DNA of 64,000 nt from Spiroplasma phoeniceum (GCA_026239495.1 CP110830.1:62001-126000); one strand, 5' to 3'; numbered from the stretch's first letter, positions 1 through 9,635 are shown. Translations and numbers: made by a program. Notes: generated by a model from the sequence alone, not told the origin.

Positions 1-1
1 T

Positions 2-700
2 TATACAGAACATATTTTAAAATTAAAACAGCCAAAATTAAAAGAACCATTAACTGATGGGGAAATTAATGCTATTGTAACAGCTTTTAAGCATTTAGTT
101 TGTAAAATTAAAAAAGATGCTGTTTTTATTAAGCATCAAAAATTTGGATATGAACCCTTTCGTAGTAAAGCATACGACAAATATTGAGCATATGCTCTTA
201 CATTTACTGAACCTCTTAATCTATTAAAACCAATTTATAAACATCATTGAATTGGTAATGTTTTTGTTGGTTATGGGTATGATACATTAGAAGAAACAAT
301 TAATCAAACTTTTAAAATGATGGAACAAGGACCAAATGCACAAAAAAATTTTCGTGATTATTTAACTAGTTGAGATGAAGATAAAGACCGAATTTTCTTA
401 GGTTGAAAAGAAAAAGAATGGTCTTTTGAAAAATATCAAAAATTTCAGCGTTGATATGAAAAAAACAAGGTTAAAATTATGGCAAAACAAATTGGGGTTA
501 AGGATGCCGAAGATTATAATAAAGAAATTAATGATAAAAATAATAGGCCTGGATTATCGGTTTTATTAGGGAAAATGCAAGACCCACCAAAACGCCCCCT
601 AGCAATGTCTGTTGTAATGCGCGAGACAGCAAAGACAAAAGAAAAATGAGATGACCCAAAAACCAAAAAATACCTTGTTGGTTTTATGTATGTCAATTAA
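2..700 (+). CDS. Uncharacterized protein, C-terminal part (5' end outside window)
   Basis: An open frame (code 4) enters from the left edge and stops at TAA 698-700, giving about 232 residues. It contains several in-frame TGA codons read as Trp, which supports real coding. The product is soluble-looking, rich in Lys, Asp and aromatic residues, with no membrane segment or signal. I do not recognise the family. It ends 16 bases before the methyltransferase start, so it may be transcribed with the two genes downstream. Confidence 0.7.
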
Positions 701-716
701 GAAAGAGCACCATATT

Positions 717-1499
717 ATGAATTATCGAGAAATTAATTCAACGCAAAATGAACATATTAAATTATTGGCAAAATTAAAAGAAAAAAAATATCGAAAAGAA
801 TTTAATTTAGCCTTAATTGAAGGATTAAACACTATTGATGAAGCATTACAACAAAATATTGTTGTTGAAATTTTAACAACAAAAAAAAATCAACCAAAAT
901 TAAAGAATTTTAATAATATTTTATTAACAATAGTTCCGGAATTAATTTTAACTAAGTTGAGTCAAAGTAAAAATAGTCAAAATATTGTCGGTGTGATTGA
1001 TTTAACGAAGGTTAAGGAACAAAATAATTTTCAATTTAATCAAAACATTCTTTTATTAGAAAACATTCAAGATCCAGGCAATGTCGGAACATTAATTAGA
1101 ACTGGCCTTGGTTTTTGTTTTACAAATATTATTTTGTATAATCATACTGTTGATCTTTTTAATGACAAAGTCTTACGTGCTAGTCAAGGGGCGGTTTTTA
1201 AAGTTGCAATTAAAGAGATTGGTTTAAATGAAATTAAAAACTTCCAATTAAACCAATATAAAATTATTACAACAGGTTTAAAACAAAAAAGTGTTTATTT
1301 ACAAGATTGTCAGTTTAAACAAAATGACCGGTATATTTTAGCACTAGGTAATGAGGGACATGGCCTTTCCAACACATTGCAAGAAATTAGTGATTATAAT
1401 GTCCAAATTAAAATTAATTCACAATTTGATTCATTAAATGTTGCTCAGGCAGGAACAATTTTAATGTATGAAATTAATCGTCAGATGGAGGAAAAATAA
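717..1499 (+). CDS. SpoU/TrmH-family RNA 2'-O-methyltransferase
   Basis: 260 residues. The N-terminal ~95 residues look like the substrate-binding domain of the RlmB/TrmH type. The SPOUT domain follows, with its three motifs: IQDPGNVGTLIRTG near residue 120 (SAM-binding knot motif 1), LALGNEGHGLS near 215 (motif 2) and SLNVAQAGTILMYE near 245 (motif 3). Members methylate 23S rRNA or tRNA ribose 2'-OH; the exact target cannot be told from sequence. An upstream in-frame ATG at 651 overlaps the previous gene; ATG 717 gives the normal N-terminus. Its stop overlaps the engB start (TAATG), so the two are translationally coupled. Confidence 0.88.
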   Translation: MNYREINSTQNEHIKLLAKLKEKKYRKEFNLALIEGLNTIDEALQQNIVVEILTTKKNQPKLKNFNNILLTIVPELILTKLSQSKNSQNIVGVIDLTKVKEQNNFQFNQNILLLENIQDPGNVGTLIRTGLGFCFTNIILYNHTVDLFNDKVLRASQGAVFKVAIKEIGLNEIKNFQLNQYKIITTGLKQKSVYLQDCQFKQNDRYILALGNEGHGLSNTLQEISDYNVQIKINSQFDSLNVAQAGTILMYEINRQMEEK

Positions 1500-2098
1500 T
1501 GTTTAAGTTTAAAAATGCAATTTATGTTACATCAGTTGTTAATAAAGCAGGTTGAATTAAAGATGATTTATTGGAAATTGTTTTTTTAGGGAAAAGTAAT
1601 GTTGGTAAATCAAGTTTTTTAAATATGTTAACAAATCAGCGCAAATTAGCAAAAGTTTCACAAATTCCCGGGAAAACCCGTATGTTAAATTTTTTTGCAA
1701 TTAATAATAATCAATTTCGAATTGTTGATGCACCCGGATATGGGTTTGCAAAAGTTGGCAACCAATATAAGATGGATTTTGCAAAAATGATGGAAGAATA
1801 TTTAACTCAACGCCAAAATTTAAAATTTGTCTGTTTGTTAGTAGATTTGCGTCATCCACCAACTCAAGACGATTATGAAATGTATCAATATTTAAAACAT
1901 TTTAACATTATGACAGTTTTAATTGGAACAAAACTTGATAAGGTCAAAAAGAATGATATTCAAAAGCATGAAAAGCTTATTAAAGATAAATTAAATTTTG
2001 CTGATAGTGATTATTTTATTAAAACATCAAGTCGATCTAAAATTGCCCGTGATGAATGTTGAGCATTATTTGCAAAATTATTAAATTTTAACGAATAG
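1499..2098 (+). CDS. engB: Ribosome-biogenesis GTPase EngB (YsxC/YihA)
   Basis: 199 residues, normal for the family, once TGA at 2060 is read as Trp. G1 GKSNVGKSS is near residue 31, G3 DAPGYG near 78, G4 TKLDK near 144 and G5 TSSRS near 180. EngB binds the 50S precursor and is needed for late large-subunit assembly. The start ATG 1499 overlaps the preceding stop by one base. The true C-terminus (ALFAKLLNFNE) lies after the TGA, so a standard-code reading would truncate it. Confidence 0.95.
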
Positions 2099-2312
2099 TT
2101 AAAATATTTTAAATTAATAAACTTATTAAAACTATTTTTATTAAATTAGCATATAATTATGACACATAAGGAGTGGTTAACATGAATATTTTTTCATTGA
2201 CAAAAGAAAAAGGCCTCTGACAAAAAATTTTTAAGAAAATCCCATGGTTTTATCATCTATTTTTTCTTATGACTGGAATTATAGTTGGACTGTTATTTCA
2301 ATTTTTATATAT

Positions 2313-2725
2313 TAGACTTCTTGCGATACCTGGTTTTATTATTAAAATATTATTATAAAATATAATTTATGAGGATATTAAATTATGAAATTTGATGAAT
2401 TTAAAAATATTAATGATAAAGAATGATTAAGATTAACAGGAATAAAACAAGATATTTTTAATAAAATGTTAGATATTTTACAAGTAGCTGAAATAGAAAA
2501 ATTTAAAAAAGGTGGCAAAGCTAATAAATTATCACTAGAAAATCGATTATTGATGACTTTATCGTATTGACGAGAATATCGAACTTATTTTCATCTTGGA
2601 AAAAATTTCGGAATTAGTGAAGCTAATTGTTATCGCAATATCAAGTGAATTGAAGATATTTTAATTAAACACCCTGATTTTCAGCAAGTTGCTGGTAAAA
2701 AAGCACTAATAAATGATTATTTTAA
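2313..2725 (+). mobile_element. IS-A (IS5-type), 5' partial copy
   Basis: This is the left 413 bp of IS-A: terminal TAGACTTCTTGC, leader, and transposase codons up to AINDYFN. It stops abruptly where the next, complete IS-A begins at a TA. The sequence is essentially identical to the corresponding part of the full copy at 2726. The missing right part does not reappear after the full copy. Confidence 0.9.
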
Positions 2726-3797
2726 TAGACTTCTTGCGATACCTGGTTTTATTATTAAAATATTATTATAAAATATAATTTATGAGGATATTAAATTATG
2801 AAATTTGATGAATTTAAAAATATTAATGATAAAGAATGATTAAGATTAACAGGAATAAAACAAGATATTTTTAATAAAATGTTAGATATTTTACAAGTAG
2901 CTGAAATAGAAAAATTTAAAAAAGGTGGCAAAGCTAATAAATTATCACTAGAAAATCGATTATTGATGACTTTATCGTATTGACGAGAATATCGAACTTA
3001 TTTTCATCTTGGAAAAAATTTCGGAATTAGTGAAGCTAATTGTTATCGCAATATCAAGTGAATTGAAGATATTTTAATTAAACACCCTGATTTTCAGCAA
3101 GTTGCTGGTAAAAAAGCACTAATAAATGATTATTTTAATGATAAAACTATTATTATTGATGTTACCGAAACCCTAATCCAACGCCCAAAAAAAGACAAAA
3201 ACAATCTTATTCTGGTAAAAAGAAAAAACACACTATTAAAACACAAGTAATTATCGAACAAGAAACCAAAAAAATTATTGCAACAAGTTTTTCGCTTGGT
3301 AAAAAACACGATTATGCTTTATTTAAAGAATCAAAAATCGCAATTTTAAAAAATACCAAATTAATAGTTGATAGTGGTTATCAAGGAATACAAAAAATTC
3401 ACAATAATGTTATAATGCCCACAAAGAAAACTAAGAAAAAACATTTAAATAAAGAACAAAAACAACATAATAGACTAGTTTCAAAAATAAGAATTATTAT
3501 TGAAAATATTTTTGCTATTCTTAAAAAATTTAAAATTATTACAGAAAAATATCGTAATCGAAGGAAACGATTTAGTTTAAGATTTAATTTAATTGCTTCA
3601 ATTTATAATTTACAATTATTATAGTTATCATAAAAGATTTATTTAAAATTAACGAATTTGAATAATAAAATAATTTTTCGTTGTGGCAAAATATTAAATT
3701 TTTAAATAAAAGACATAATTAATTAAAATTATAATTTTATATTAACCCCTTTTTACAAATATTTGAAATTATTTTAATGGGTTATGCAAGAAGTCTA
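2726..3797 (+). mobile_element. IS-A (IS5-type), complete copy
   Basis: 1072 bp between TA dinucleotides. The left end is GACTTCTTGCGATACC and the right end is the inverted complement of GACTTCTTGCATAACC, giving ~10 bp of exact and ~16 bp of imperfect terminal repeat. It contains one transposase read through a -1 frameshift. This and the copy at 46692 look like the two intact IS-A elements of the window. Confidence 0.92.
2798..3624 (+). CDS. IS5-family DDE transposase, made by -1 frameshift
   Basis: Frame 0 runs from ATG 2798 to TAA 3250. A run of seven A followed by G at 3187-3194 allows a -1 slip into the frame that ends at TAG 3624, giving about 275 residues. N-terminal ~80 residues: helix-turn-helix region. 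First catalytic Asp is in IIIDVTE near 119, second in VDSGYQG near 198, and the Glu in RIIIENIF near 237. This is the DDE_Tnp_4 layout seen in IS5-group elements. All catalytic residues are present, so this copy may be active. Confidence 0.88.
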
Positions 3798-3830
3798 TTA
3801 TTTTTATGAAGTTTGTGCGATTAATATAAA

Positions 3831-3851
3831 AAAGGACTTTGCTCGTCCTTT
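3831..3851. terminator. Rho-independent terminator, probably bidirectional
   Basis: Stem AAAGGAC/GTCCTTT with a 7-base loop, followed on the plus strand by a T-run and preceded by A's. It serves the split small membrane gene on the plus strand and the lipoprotein gene that ends at 3851 on the minus strand. Confidence 0.8.
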
Positions 3852-4315
3852 TATTTTTTTCAATCTGTAATTTCGCCAGTGTCTTTATCTATTGTTGGTG
3901 TTGTTGGCTCGCCAACGCCATTTCAACAATACGACGTTTTCATAATAGCATTTCAATAAGTACTATATGCTGTAATATTGTCACGAACAAATTTAAAAAT
4001 ATTAGAAGGATAATCAAAACCATCATTAATTATTTTTATGATTTTATAATTTTTAGGAATATTATTATTATAAATAAAAATATAATTTTTATTATCTGCA
4101 ATATTTAAATAATTAGGATGTGATAATTTATTAGTTGTTGCTTGTGACATTAATTTTCATTTACTATTTTTTGGTGGTTGTTGTGGTTCTGGCGTGGGTT
4201 CTGGTTTATTGCCCCCACCGGTTTTATTGTTGTTTGGTTTTTCACAACTAATTAATGTTGTTGTACTTGTTGCTGTTAATCCGATTGTCCCTAAAATACT
4301 TAATAACTTTTTCAT
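3851..4315 (-). CDS. Lipoprotein related to the phage-region lipoprotein
   Basis: 154 residues. The N-terminus MKKLLSILGTIGL... ends in a lipobox LISC at residue ~24, so this is a secreted, lipid-anchored surface protein. A Pro/Gly-rich linker (residues ~30-50) follows, then a globular part. The start has a good AGGA site 9 bases upstream, and a TATAAT-like promoter lies near 4340-4360. The C-terminus (TIDKDTGEI) resembles those of the lipoproteins at 9130 and 49567, suggesting one family. Function unknown. Confidence 0.85.
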
Positions 4316-4442
4316 ATATTTATTCCTTTCTGTGAAATGTTATAATTAATATAATTATACTATACATTTTTTAAAGTAGGTGTAAATTTATGAAATATAT
4401 TAACTAATAATTTTAATTTAATAAAGAAAGGAAATAATAAAA

Positions 4443-5521
4443 TAGACTTCTTGCATAACCTAATCTAATTATTTTAAAATTCCTATAAAATATTTTTAAA
4501 TTAAAATAGAAATTATAGGAGATTAAAATTATGAAATTTGATAAATTTAATTTTACTAATGATAAAGAATTATTGCGATTAACCCGAGCAAAAAAAGATA
4601 TTTTTAATAAAATGTTAAATATTTTACAAGTAGATAAAATAGAAAAATTTAAAAAAGGTGGCAAAACTCATAAATTATCACTATAAAATCGGCTACTGAT
4701 TACTTTATCGTATTGGCGAGAATATCAGACTTATTTTCATCTTACTAAAAGTTTTGATACTAGTGAATCTAGTTGTTATCGCAATATCAATTTAATTGAA
4801 GATATTTTAATTAAACACTCTAATTTTCAACAACTCGCTGGTAAAAAATCACTAATAAATGATTATTTTAATGATAAAACTATTATTATTGATGTTACCG
4901 AAGCCCCAATCCAACGCCCAAAAAAAATACAAAAACAATCTTATTCTGTTAAAAAGAAAAAACACACTATTAAAACACAAGTAATTATCGAACAAGAAAC
5001 CAAAAAAATTATTGCAACAAGTTTTTCGCTTGGAAAAAAACATGATTATGCTTTATTTAAAGAATCAAAAATCTCAATTTTAAAAAACACCAAATTAATA
5101 GTTGATAGTGGTTATCAAGGAATTCAAAAAATTCACAATAATGTTCTAATACCTACAAAAAAAACAAAGAAAAACCCTTTAAATAAAGTACAAAAACAAC
5201 ATAATAGACTAGTTTCAAAAATGAGAATTATTATTGAAAATATTTTTGCTATTCTTAAAAAATTTAAAATTATTACAGAAAAATATCGTAATCGAAGAAA
5301 ACGATTTAGTTTAAGATTTAATTTGATTGCTTCAGTTTATAATTTGCAGTTAGCATAGAAGATTTATTTAAAATTAAAGAATTTAAATAATAAATTCATT
5401 TTTTGTTGTGGCAAAATATTAAATTTTTAAATAAAAAACATAATTAATTAAAATTATATTTTTCTATTAGTGTCTTTTTAAAAATATTTGCAATTTTTTA
5501 ATAGGTTATGCAAGAAGTCTA
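4443..5521 (+). mobile_element. IS-B (IS5-type), full-length but decayed copy
   Basis: 1079 bp between TA dinucleotides, with ends GACTTCTTGCATAACC and its complement. IS-B is the sister of IS-A: its leader differs (AATCTAATTATTTTAAAATTCC) while the transposase is closely related. Pseudogenization is described in the transposase entry. Confidence 0.88.
4531..5358 (+). pseudogene. IS-B transposase pseudogene
   Basis: ATG 4531 begins the IS-B transposase (MKFDKFNFTNDKELLRL...). An in-frame TAA at 4684-4686 replaces the GAA codon found in other copies, and the slippery A-run near 4920 is altered. The C-terminal part to TAG 5356 is recognisable, but the gene cannot make a full product. Confidence 0.85.
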
Positions 5522-5577
5522 ATAAATAAAAGTTTATAACTCTTTTTTATTAATAATTACTAAACTAGGGCAGTCTA
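5522..5577. repeat. ~56-bp repeat abutting IS-B, copy 1
   Basis: AT-rich segment containing TTTATAACTCTTTTTTATTA and ending in GCAGTCTA. Nearly the same sequence occurs at 13745-13800 and 55122-55178, each time immediately after an IS-B end. It ends with the same GTCTA as the IS termini, so it may be the tip of another, lost element. Confidence 0.7.
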
Positions 5578-5640
5578 TTATGGTTAGCATCAATAAAATG
5601 ATTAAAATCAAAAAAAGATAAAAAGGGAGCAATAATCCCA

Positions 5641-5814
5641 ATGCAAATTAAAAGAATTTTAAAATTTTTTGGTAACTCTTTAATATCTTTACCAATTGTT
5701 TTGATTCCTAAAAAGTTAATTGGTTTTGTAATAATAAATTATTTTTGCTGTTCATTTTTCATTTTTTTGTATAAGTATCTTGTTTCTTTCTTTCATTATT
5801 TATCAAGTATATAA
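5641..5814 (+). CDS. Short hydrophobic ORF, possibly a gene remnant
   Basis: 57 codons from ATG 5641 to TAA 5812, with a weak GGGAG site 14 bases upstream. The product has two hydrophobic stretches. The start (RILKFFGNSLISLPIVLIP) loosely recalls the first helix of PTS EIIC proteins, but that is only a resemblance. The rest of 5578-5900 holds nothing else I recognise. Confidence 0.3.
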   Translation: MQIKRILKFFGNSLISLPIVLIPKKLIGFVIINYFCCSFFIFLYKYLVSFFHYLSSI

Positions 5815-5907
5815 CTATATCTTAACAAAAAATAATATGTTTTATTCTTTTAAATGATATCTTTTTGAAGATATAACTCATAAAAAATAAAAAAATCCTA
5901 AAAATAG

Positions 5908-5937
5908 TTGCTTGTTTTTTCATTTTTAGTATATAAT
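5908..5937 (+). promoter_or_regulatory. Promoter of the tRNA cluster
   Basis: TTGCTT (5908-5913) and TATAAT (5932-5937) are separated by 18 bases and lie 26 bases before the first tRNA. This is the only good sigma-A-type promoter in front of the cluster, so all six tRNAs are probably one transcript. Confidence 0.7.
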
Positions 5938-5962
5938 AAGTAAGGCTAAAAAGATATGCCAT

Positions 5963-6038
5963 GCCTAGTTAGCTCAGTCGGTAGAGCACTCGGCTGTTAA
6001 CCGATCGGTCGCAGGTTCGAGTCCTGCACTAGGCGCCA
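5963..6038 (+). tRNA. tRNA-Asn (GTT)
   Basis: Full cloverleaf: acceptor GCCTAGT/ACTAGGC, D arm TAGCTCAGTCGGTAGAGC, anticodon GTT in loop CTGTTAA, T loop TTCGAGT, encoded CCA. Confidence 0.97.
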
Positions 6039-6072
6039 TTATTTTTTTTGAAAATTTTTATTGATATTTACC

Positions 6073-6148
6073 GGCCTGTTGGTGAAGCGGTTAACACACA
6101 TGCCTTTCACGCATGCATTCACGGGTTCAAACCCCGTACAGGTCACCA
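6073..6148 (+). tRNA. tRNA-Glu (TTC)
   Basis: Acceptor GGCCTGT/ACAGGTC, anticodon TTC in loop CTTTCAC, T arm CGGGTTCAAACCCCG, encoded CCA. Confidence 0.96.
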
Positions 6149-6152
6149 TTTT

Positions 6153-6228
6153 CGGGTGTTAGCTCAGTTGGGAGAGCGCCTGCCTTACAAGCAGGTGGTC
6201 AGCGGTTCAAGTCCGTTACACCCGACCA
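6153..6228 (+). tRNA. tRNA-Val (TAC)
   Basis: Acceptor CGGGTGT/ACACCCG, anticodon TAC in loop CTTACAA, T loop TTCAAGT, encoded CCA. It starts four bases after the tRNA-Glu end. Confidence 0.97.
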
Positions 6229-6245
6229 TTTTTTTATATTAATAA

Positions 6246-6321
6246 GCTGTCTTAGCTCAATGGGCAGAGCAAATGACTTGTAATCAGTAGGTTGGCAGCT
6301 CAACCCCAGCCAGCCCAGCCA
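6246..6321 (+). tRNA. tRNA-Thr (TGT), degenerate
   Basis: The D arm and anticodon loop CTTGTAA are normal for tRNA-Thr, and it sits in the usual position of a mollicute tRNA cluster. However, the acceptor has a mismatch (GCTGTCT against AGCCAGC), the anticodon stem has one mismatch, and the T arm (GGCAGCTCAACCCC) lacks the usual TTCAA loop and does not pair. The 3' end reads CCCAGCCA instead of an acceptor plus NCCA. It may be nonfunctional, or the sequence may contain errors. Confidence 0.7.
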
Positions 6322-6325
6322 TTGT

Positions 6326-6401
<76 letters not shown>

Positions 6402-6418
6402 TTTTTAAAACAGATTAA

Positions 6419-6503
6419 CCGGGTGTGGCGGAATTGGCAGACGCACCAGACTTAGGATCTGGCGGGGTAACTCGTGGGGGTTCAAGTCCCTTCACCCGGA
6501 CCA
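6419..6503 (+). tRNA. tRNA-Leu (TAG)
   Basis: 85-base class II tRNA with a long variable arm (CGGGGTAACTCG). Acceptor CCGGGTG/CACCCGG, anticodon TAG in loop CTTAGGA, encoded CCA. Last tRNA of the cluster; no clear terminator follows before the IS3-type element. Confidence 0.97.
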
Positions 6504-7102
6504 TAATTAAAAAACAAATTAGCACTTCAGTACAATGTTTCTTTTAACTGAGAATATGAAATAAAAAACCTCTCTAGGTTATTATTAAATATATAAAGTT
6601 AGGAGAAACATTTTTTATATAGCAAAGGGTAAAACTAAAGGGTTAAAAGACCATGATATTGAATTTAAAACTAAAATTATTAACGAATATTACGAATATA
6701 ATAAATCAACATCTTTAATATCTAAAGAACATGAAATAAGTACTGCAACTATTTATAGGTGAATTAATGTTTTCAATAAAGATAAAAAATTTGATAAACG
6801 AACATATATTAAAAAAATGCCAATTTTTAATAATCCGCATGATGAAAATATATATTTATTAACAAAAGAAAATTAACAAATAAAAGCAGAAAATAATATT
6901 TTAAAAAAGCTTGAATATCTTCCAAAAACAAAAACAAAGATGAATATTAGAAAACAAATTTATTTTATTAAAAACGAATTAAATAACAACTCAATCTTAC
7001 CATTAAGATTATTTTTAAAAATATTATGCATTTCATATGATACATGAAATAAATATAAAAATATTCATGAAAAATATGAATGAAAAATTGATTACAATAT
7101 AT

Positions 7103-8334
7103 TAGACTTCTTGCGATACCTGGTTTTATTATTAAAATATTATTATAAAATATAATTTATGATGATATTAAATTATGAAATTTGGTAGTAAGAAAAAGGT
7201 TGAGGTTTTGGTATAAAAATTATTTTTTTTACTATTATTGATGAATTTAAAACAATAATAAATCAGGATTTTTAAAAATTTATCCAATTATTTTATTTAT
7301 ATTTTTTATAAAACCTCAAATTTTGTAATGCTATCTGAAATTTGATGAATTTAAAAATATTAATGATAAAGAATGATTAAGATTAACAGGAATAAAACAA
7401 GATATTTTTAATAAAATGTTAGATATTTTACAAGTAGCTGAAATAGAAAAATTTAAAAAAGGTGGCAAAGCTAATAAATTATCACTAGAAAATCGATTAT
7501 TGATGATTTTATCGTATTGACGAGAATATCGAACTTATTTTCATCTTGGAAAAAATTTCGGAATTAGTGAAGCTAATTGTTATCGCAATATCAAGTGAAT
7601 TGAAGATATTTTAATTAAACACCTTGATTTTCAGCAAGTTGCTGGTAAAAAAGCACTAATAAATGATTATTTTAATGATAAAACTATTATTATTGATGCC
7701 ACCGAAACCCCAATCCAACGCCCAAAAAAAGACAAAAACAATCTTATTCTGGTAAAAAGAAAAAACACACTATTAAAACACAAGTAATTATCGAACAAGA
7801 AACCAAAAAAATTATTGCAACAAGTTTTTCACTTGGTAAAAAACACGATTATGCTTTATTTAAAGAATCAAAAATCGCAATTTTAAAAAATACCAAATTA
7901 ATAGTTGATAGTGGTTATCAAGGAATACAAAAAATTCACAATAATGTTATAATGCCCACAAAGAAAACTAAGAAAAGACATTTAAATAAAGAACAAAAAC
8001 AACATAATAGACTAGTTTCAAAAATAAGAATTATTATTGAAAATATTTTTGCTATTCTTAAAAAATTTAAAATTATTACAGAAAAATATAGAAATCGCAG
8101 AAAACGATTTAGTTTAAGATTTAATTTAATTGCTTCAATTTATAATTTATAATTATTATAGTTATCATAAAAGATTTATTTAAAATTAACGAATTTGAAT
8201 AATAAAATAATTTTTTGTTGTGGCAAAATATTAAATTTTTAAATAAAAGACATAATTAATTAAAATTATAATTTTATATTAACCCCTTTTTACAAATATT
8301 TGAAATTATTTTAATGGGTTATGCAAGAAGTCTA
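7103..8334 (+). mobile_element. IS-A inserted in the IS3-type element; itself carries a small repeat insertion
   Basis: IS-A ends at both sides of a TA target. Its transposase start is cut after the first codons by a 152-bp insertion (7185-7336), so this copy is inactive. The rest, from the resumed GAAATTTGATGAATT at 7337 to the C-terminus, is well preserved. The uninterrupted IS3 relative at ~41658 confirms the insertion point. Confidence 0.88.
7185..7336. mobile_element. ~152-bp non-autonomous (MITE-like) element, copy 1
   Basis: Inserted in the IS-A transposase start codon region with a perfect 8-bp target duplication GAAATTTG (7177-7184 and 7337-7344). The reverse complement closely matches 45969-46119. 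Imperfect terminal inverted repeats contain TTGAGGTTTT at both ends. There is no coding capacity. Confidence 0.85.
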
Positions 8335-9129
8335 TTAGAAATAATTAAAATAATTTAAAAAAACAATAAAAATAAAGGTCATCGACAAATAAAACTTGAT
8401 TTGGAAGAACAAAAAATAAAAATATCAGCAGACACTGTATATCGTTATGTGAAGATATTACAAATATGTTCTGAAGTTAGAATTAAACATAAAAAACGAA
8501 TTAAACATTTTAACAATATGTTACATGAACATAAAAAACACCCCTATTTACTTAAATGTAATTTTCATTCTAATCAAATGAATAAAAAACGATCAATTGA
8601 TATTACAATAATTAAAATATATTCAGAATCATTATATTTATTTGCTATTAAAGACTTATTTAGTAATGCAATTGTTGGATACTCACTAACAGTAAGGCCA
8701 ACAGTAAATTGAGTAATTAATTGTTTAAAACAAAGCTTAATTAATGGAAAAATTAAACCTGGTCAATTAATAATTAATTCTGATCAAGGCATTCATTTTA
8801 CTTCATATGCATATTTTGATTTATTAATAGATTATGGAGTAACTATAAGTATGTCTCGACGTGGAAATTGTTTAGATAATTCACCTATTCAAAATTGGTT
8901 TTTAATTTTAAAAACAGAAAATAAAAATATAACAAAATACAAAAATTTTAATGATCTAAAAAATATGATAGATAATTATATTGTTGAGTATAACAATTAT
9001 AGAAGGGTTTTAAAATTAAAAATGCCTCCAATTCAATTTGAATTAAAAAGCATTTTAAATTAAAAAAATAATTCTCAGTTATTTGAAACTGTGCAAGTTA
9101 ATAAATATCAGAAAAGAGGGTTAATTGGA

Positions 9130-9630
9130 ATGAAAAAATTATTAAGTATTATTGGTGCAACATCATTAGTATTAACAAGCATAACAAGTTTAGTTGCTTG
9201 TAATAAACCACAAGAATATACAAAAGAAGAATTAGCAAAAGTAAAAAAAGAAAAAGAAATTAAAACAAAACATGGTATTTTAGAATGAATAGCACCACAA
9301 GAAAAATCATTTAATATTGTTGATAATAAATGATATTTTGTAGTATGTCGTGGTGATAAAAATAATAATTGAGAAATTGCTAAATTTAAAAATAATTTTA
9401 ATGATAATAAATTTAAAGTTATTAAAAAATTAAATATTGGTGAGTTAAAATTACTTTATAATATGGATTATGGTAAACATTTACAAGTAGGATATGATAT
9501 TTCTAAAAAATGAATATCAAATATTAATAATGACTATTTTAAATCAGTTTATCGTTGAAATTTAGATACTAATATGTCTGATTTATTAGATATTGATGAA
9601 AATGGTAATATAAAAGTTAACGGTGAATAA
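9130..9630 (+). CDS. Lipoprotein, paralogue of the phage-region lipoprotein
   Basis: 166 residues (four TGA Trp codons). N-terminus MKKLLSIIGATSLVLTSITS leads to the lipobox LVAC at residue ~23-26. After that it aligns with the lipoprotein at 49567: CN..QEYTKEELAK, GILEWI.PQEK, YFKSVYRWNLDT and a DxxGN(I/V)K tail. GGAA sits close upstream of ATG 9130. It lies between two oppositely oriented IS3-type ends (9094 and 9656), so it may have been moved as a cassette. Function unknown. Confidence 0.85.
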
Positions 9631-9635
9631 AAAAA

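Larger units (their letters stand above)
2182..3829 (+). pseudogene. Small membrane protein gene split by IS insertion
   Basis: ATG 2182 follows a good ribosome binding site (AAGGAG). The first 44 codons encode a short basic N-terminus and one hydrophobic segment (FFLMTGIIVGLLFQF). The frame is interrupted at the TA at 2313-2314 by IS-A DNA that ends at 3797. Removing the IS and one TA rejoins the frame and gives a 54-residue protein ending at TAA 3827-3829, directly before a rho-independent terminator. That fit argues the reconstruction is right. The family is not recognised. Confidence 0.6.
6610..9063 (+). pseudogene. IS3-type orfA/orfB transposase, disrupted
   Basis: OrfA region: an HTH protein (TSLISKEHEISTATIYRWI) from ~6610 to TAA 6874, without an obvious ATG. 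OrfB continues and is cut at 7103 by IS-A; the remainder runs 8335-9063. The integrase core shows IDITIIKIYSE (first Asp), INSDQGIHFTS (second Asp) and the region RGNCLDNSPIQNWF, where the usual catalytic Glu in the ENWF position is Gln. Nonfunctional. Confidence 0.8.
6532..9094 (+). mobile_element. IS3-type element, interrupted by IS-A
   Basis: Ends share an inverted repeat built around TAACTGAGAAT (6546-6556 and, inverted, near 9071-9081), extended outward by GTTTC. Inside are an orfA-like HTH frame and an rve integrase orfB. IS-A (7103-8334) is inserted in orfB. Without IS-A the element would be about 1.33 kb, normal for IS3. I could not define a target duplication. Confidence 0.8.

Noticed and set aside
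3953-4150. Short minus-strand ORF beginning MSQATTNK
   Set aside because: It is the internal part of the lipoprotein 3851-4315 as cut by TGA in the standard code; not a separate gene.
6048-6242. ORF across the tRNA cluster
   Set aside because: It overlaps three tRNA genes and has no coding character.
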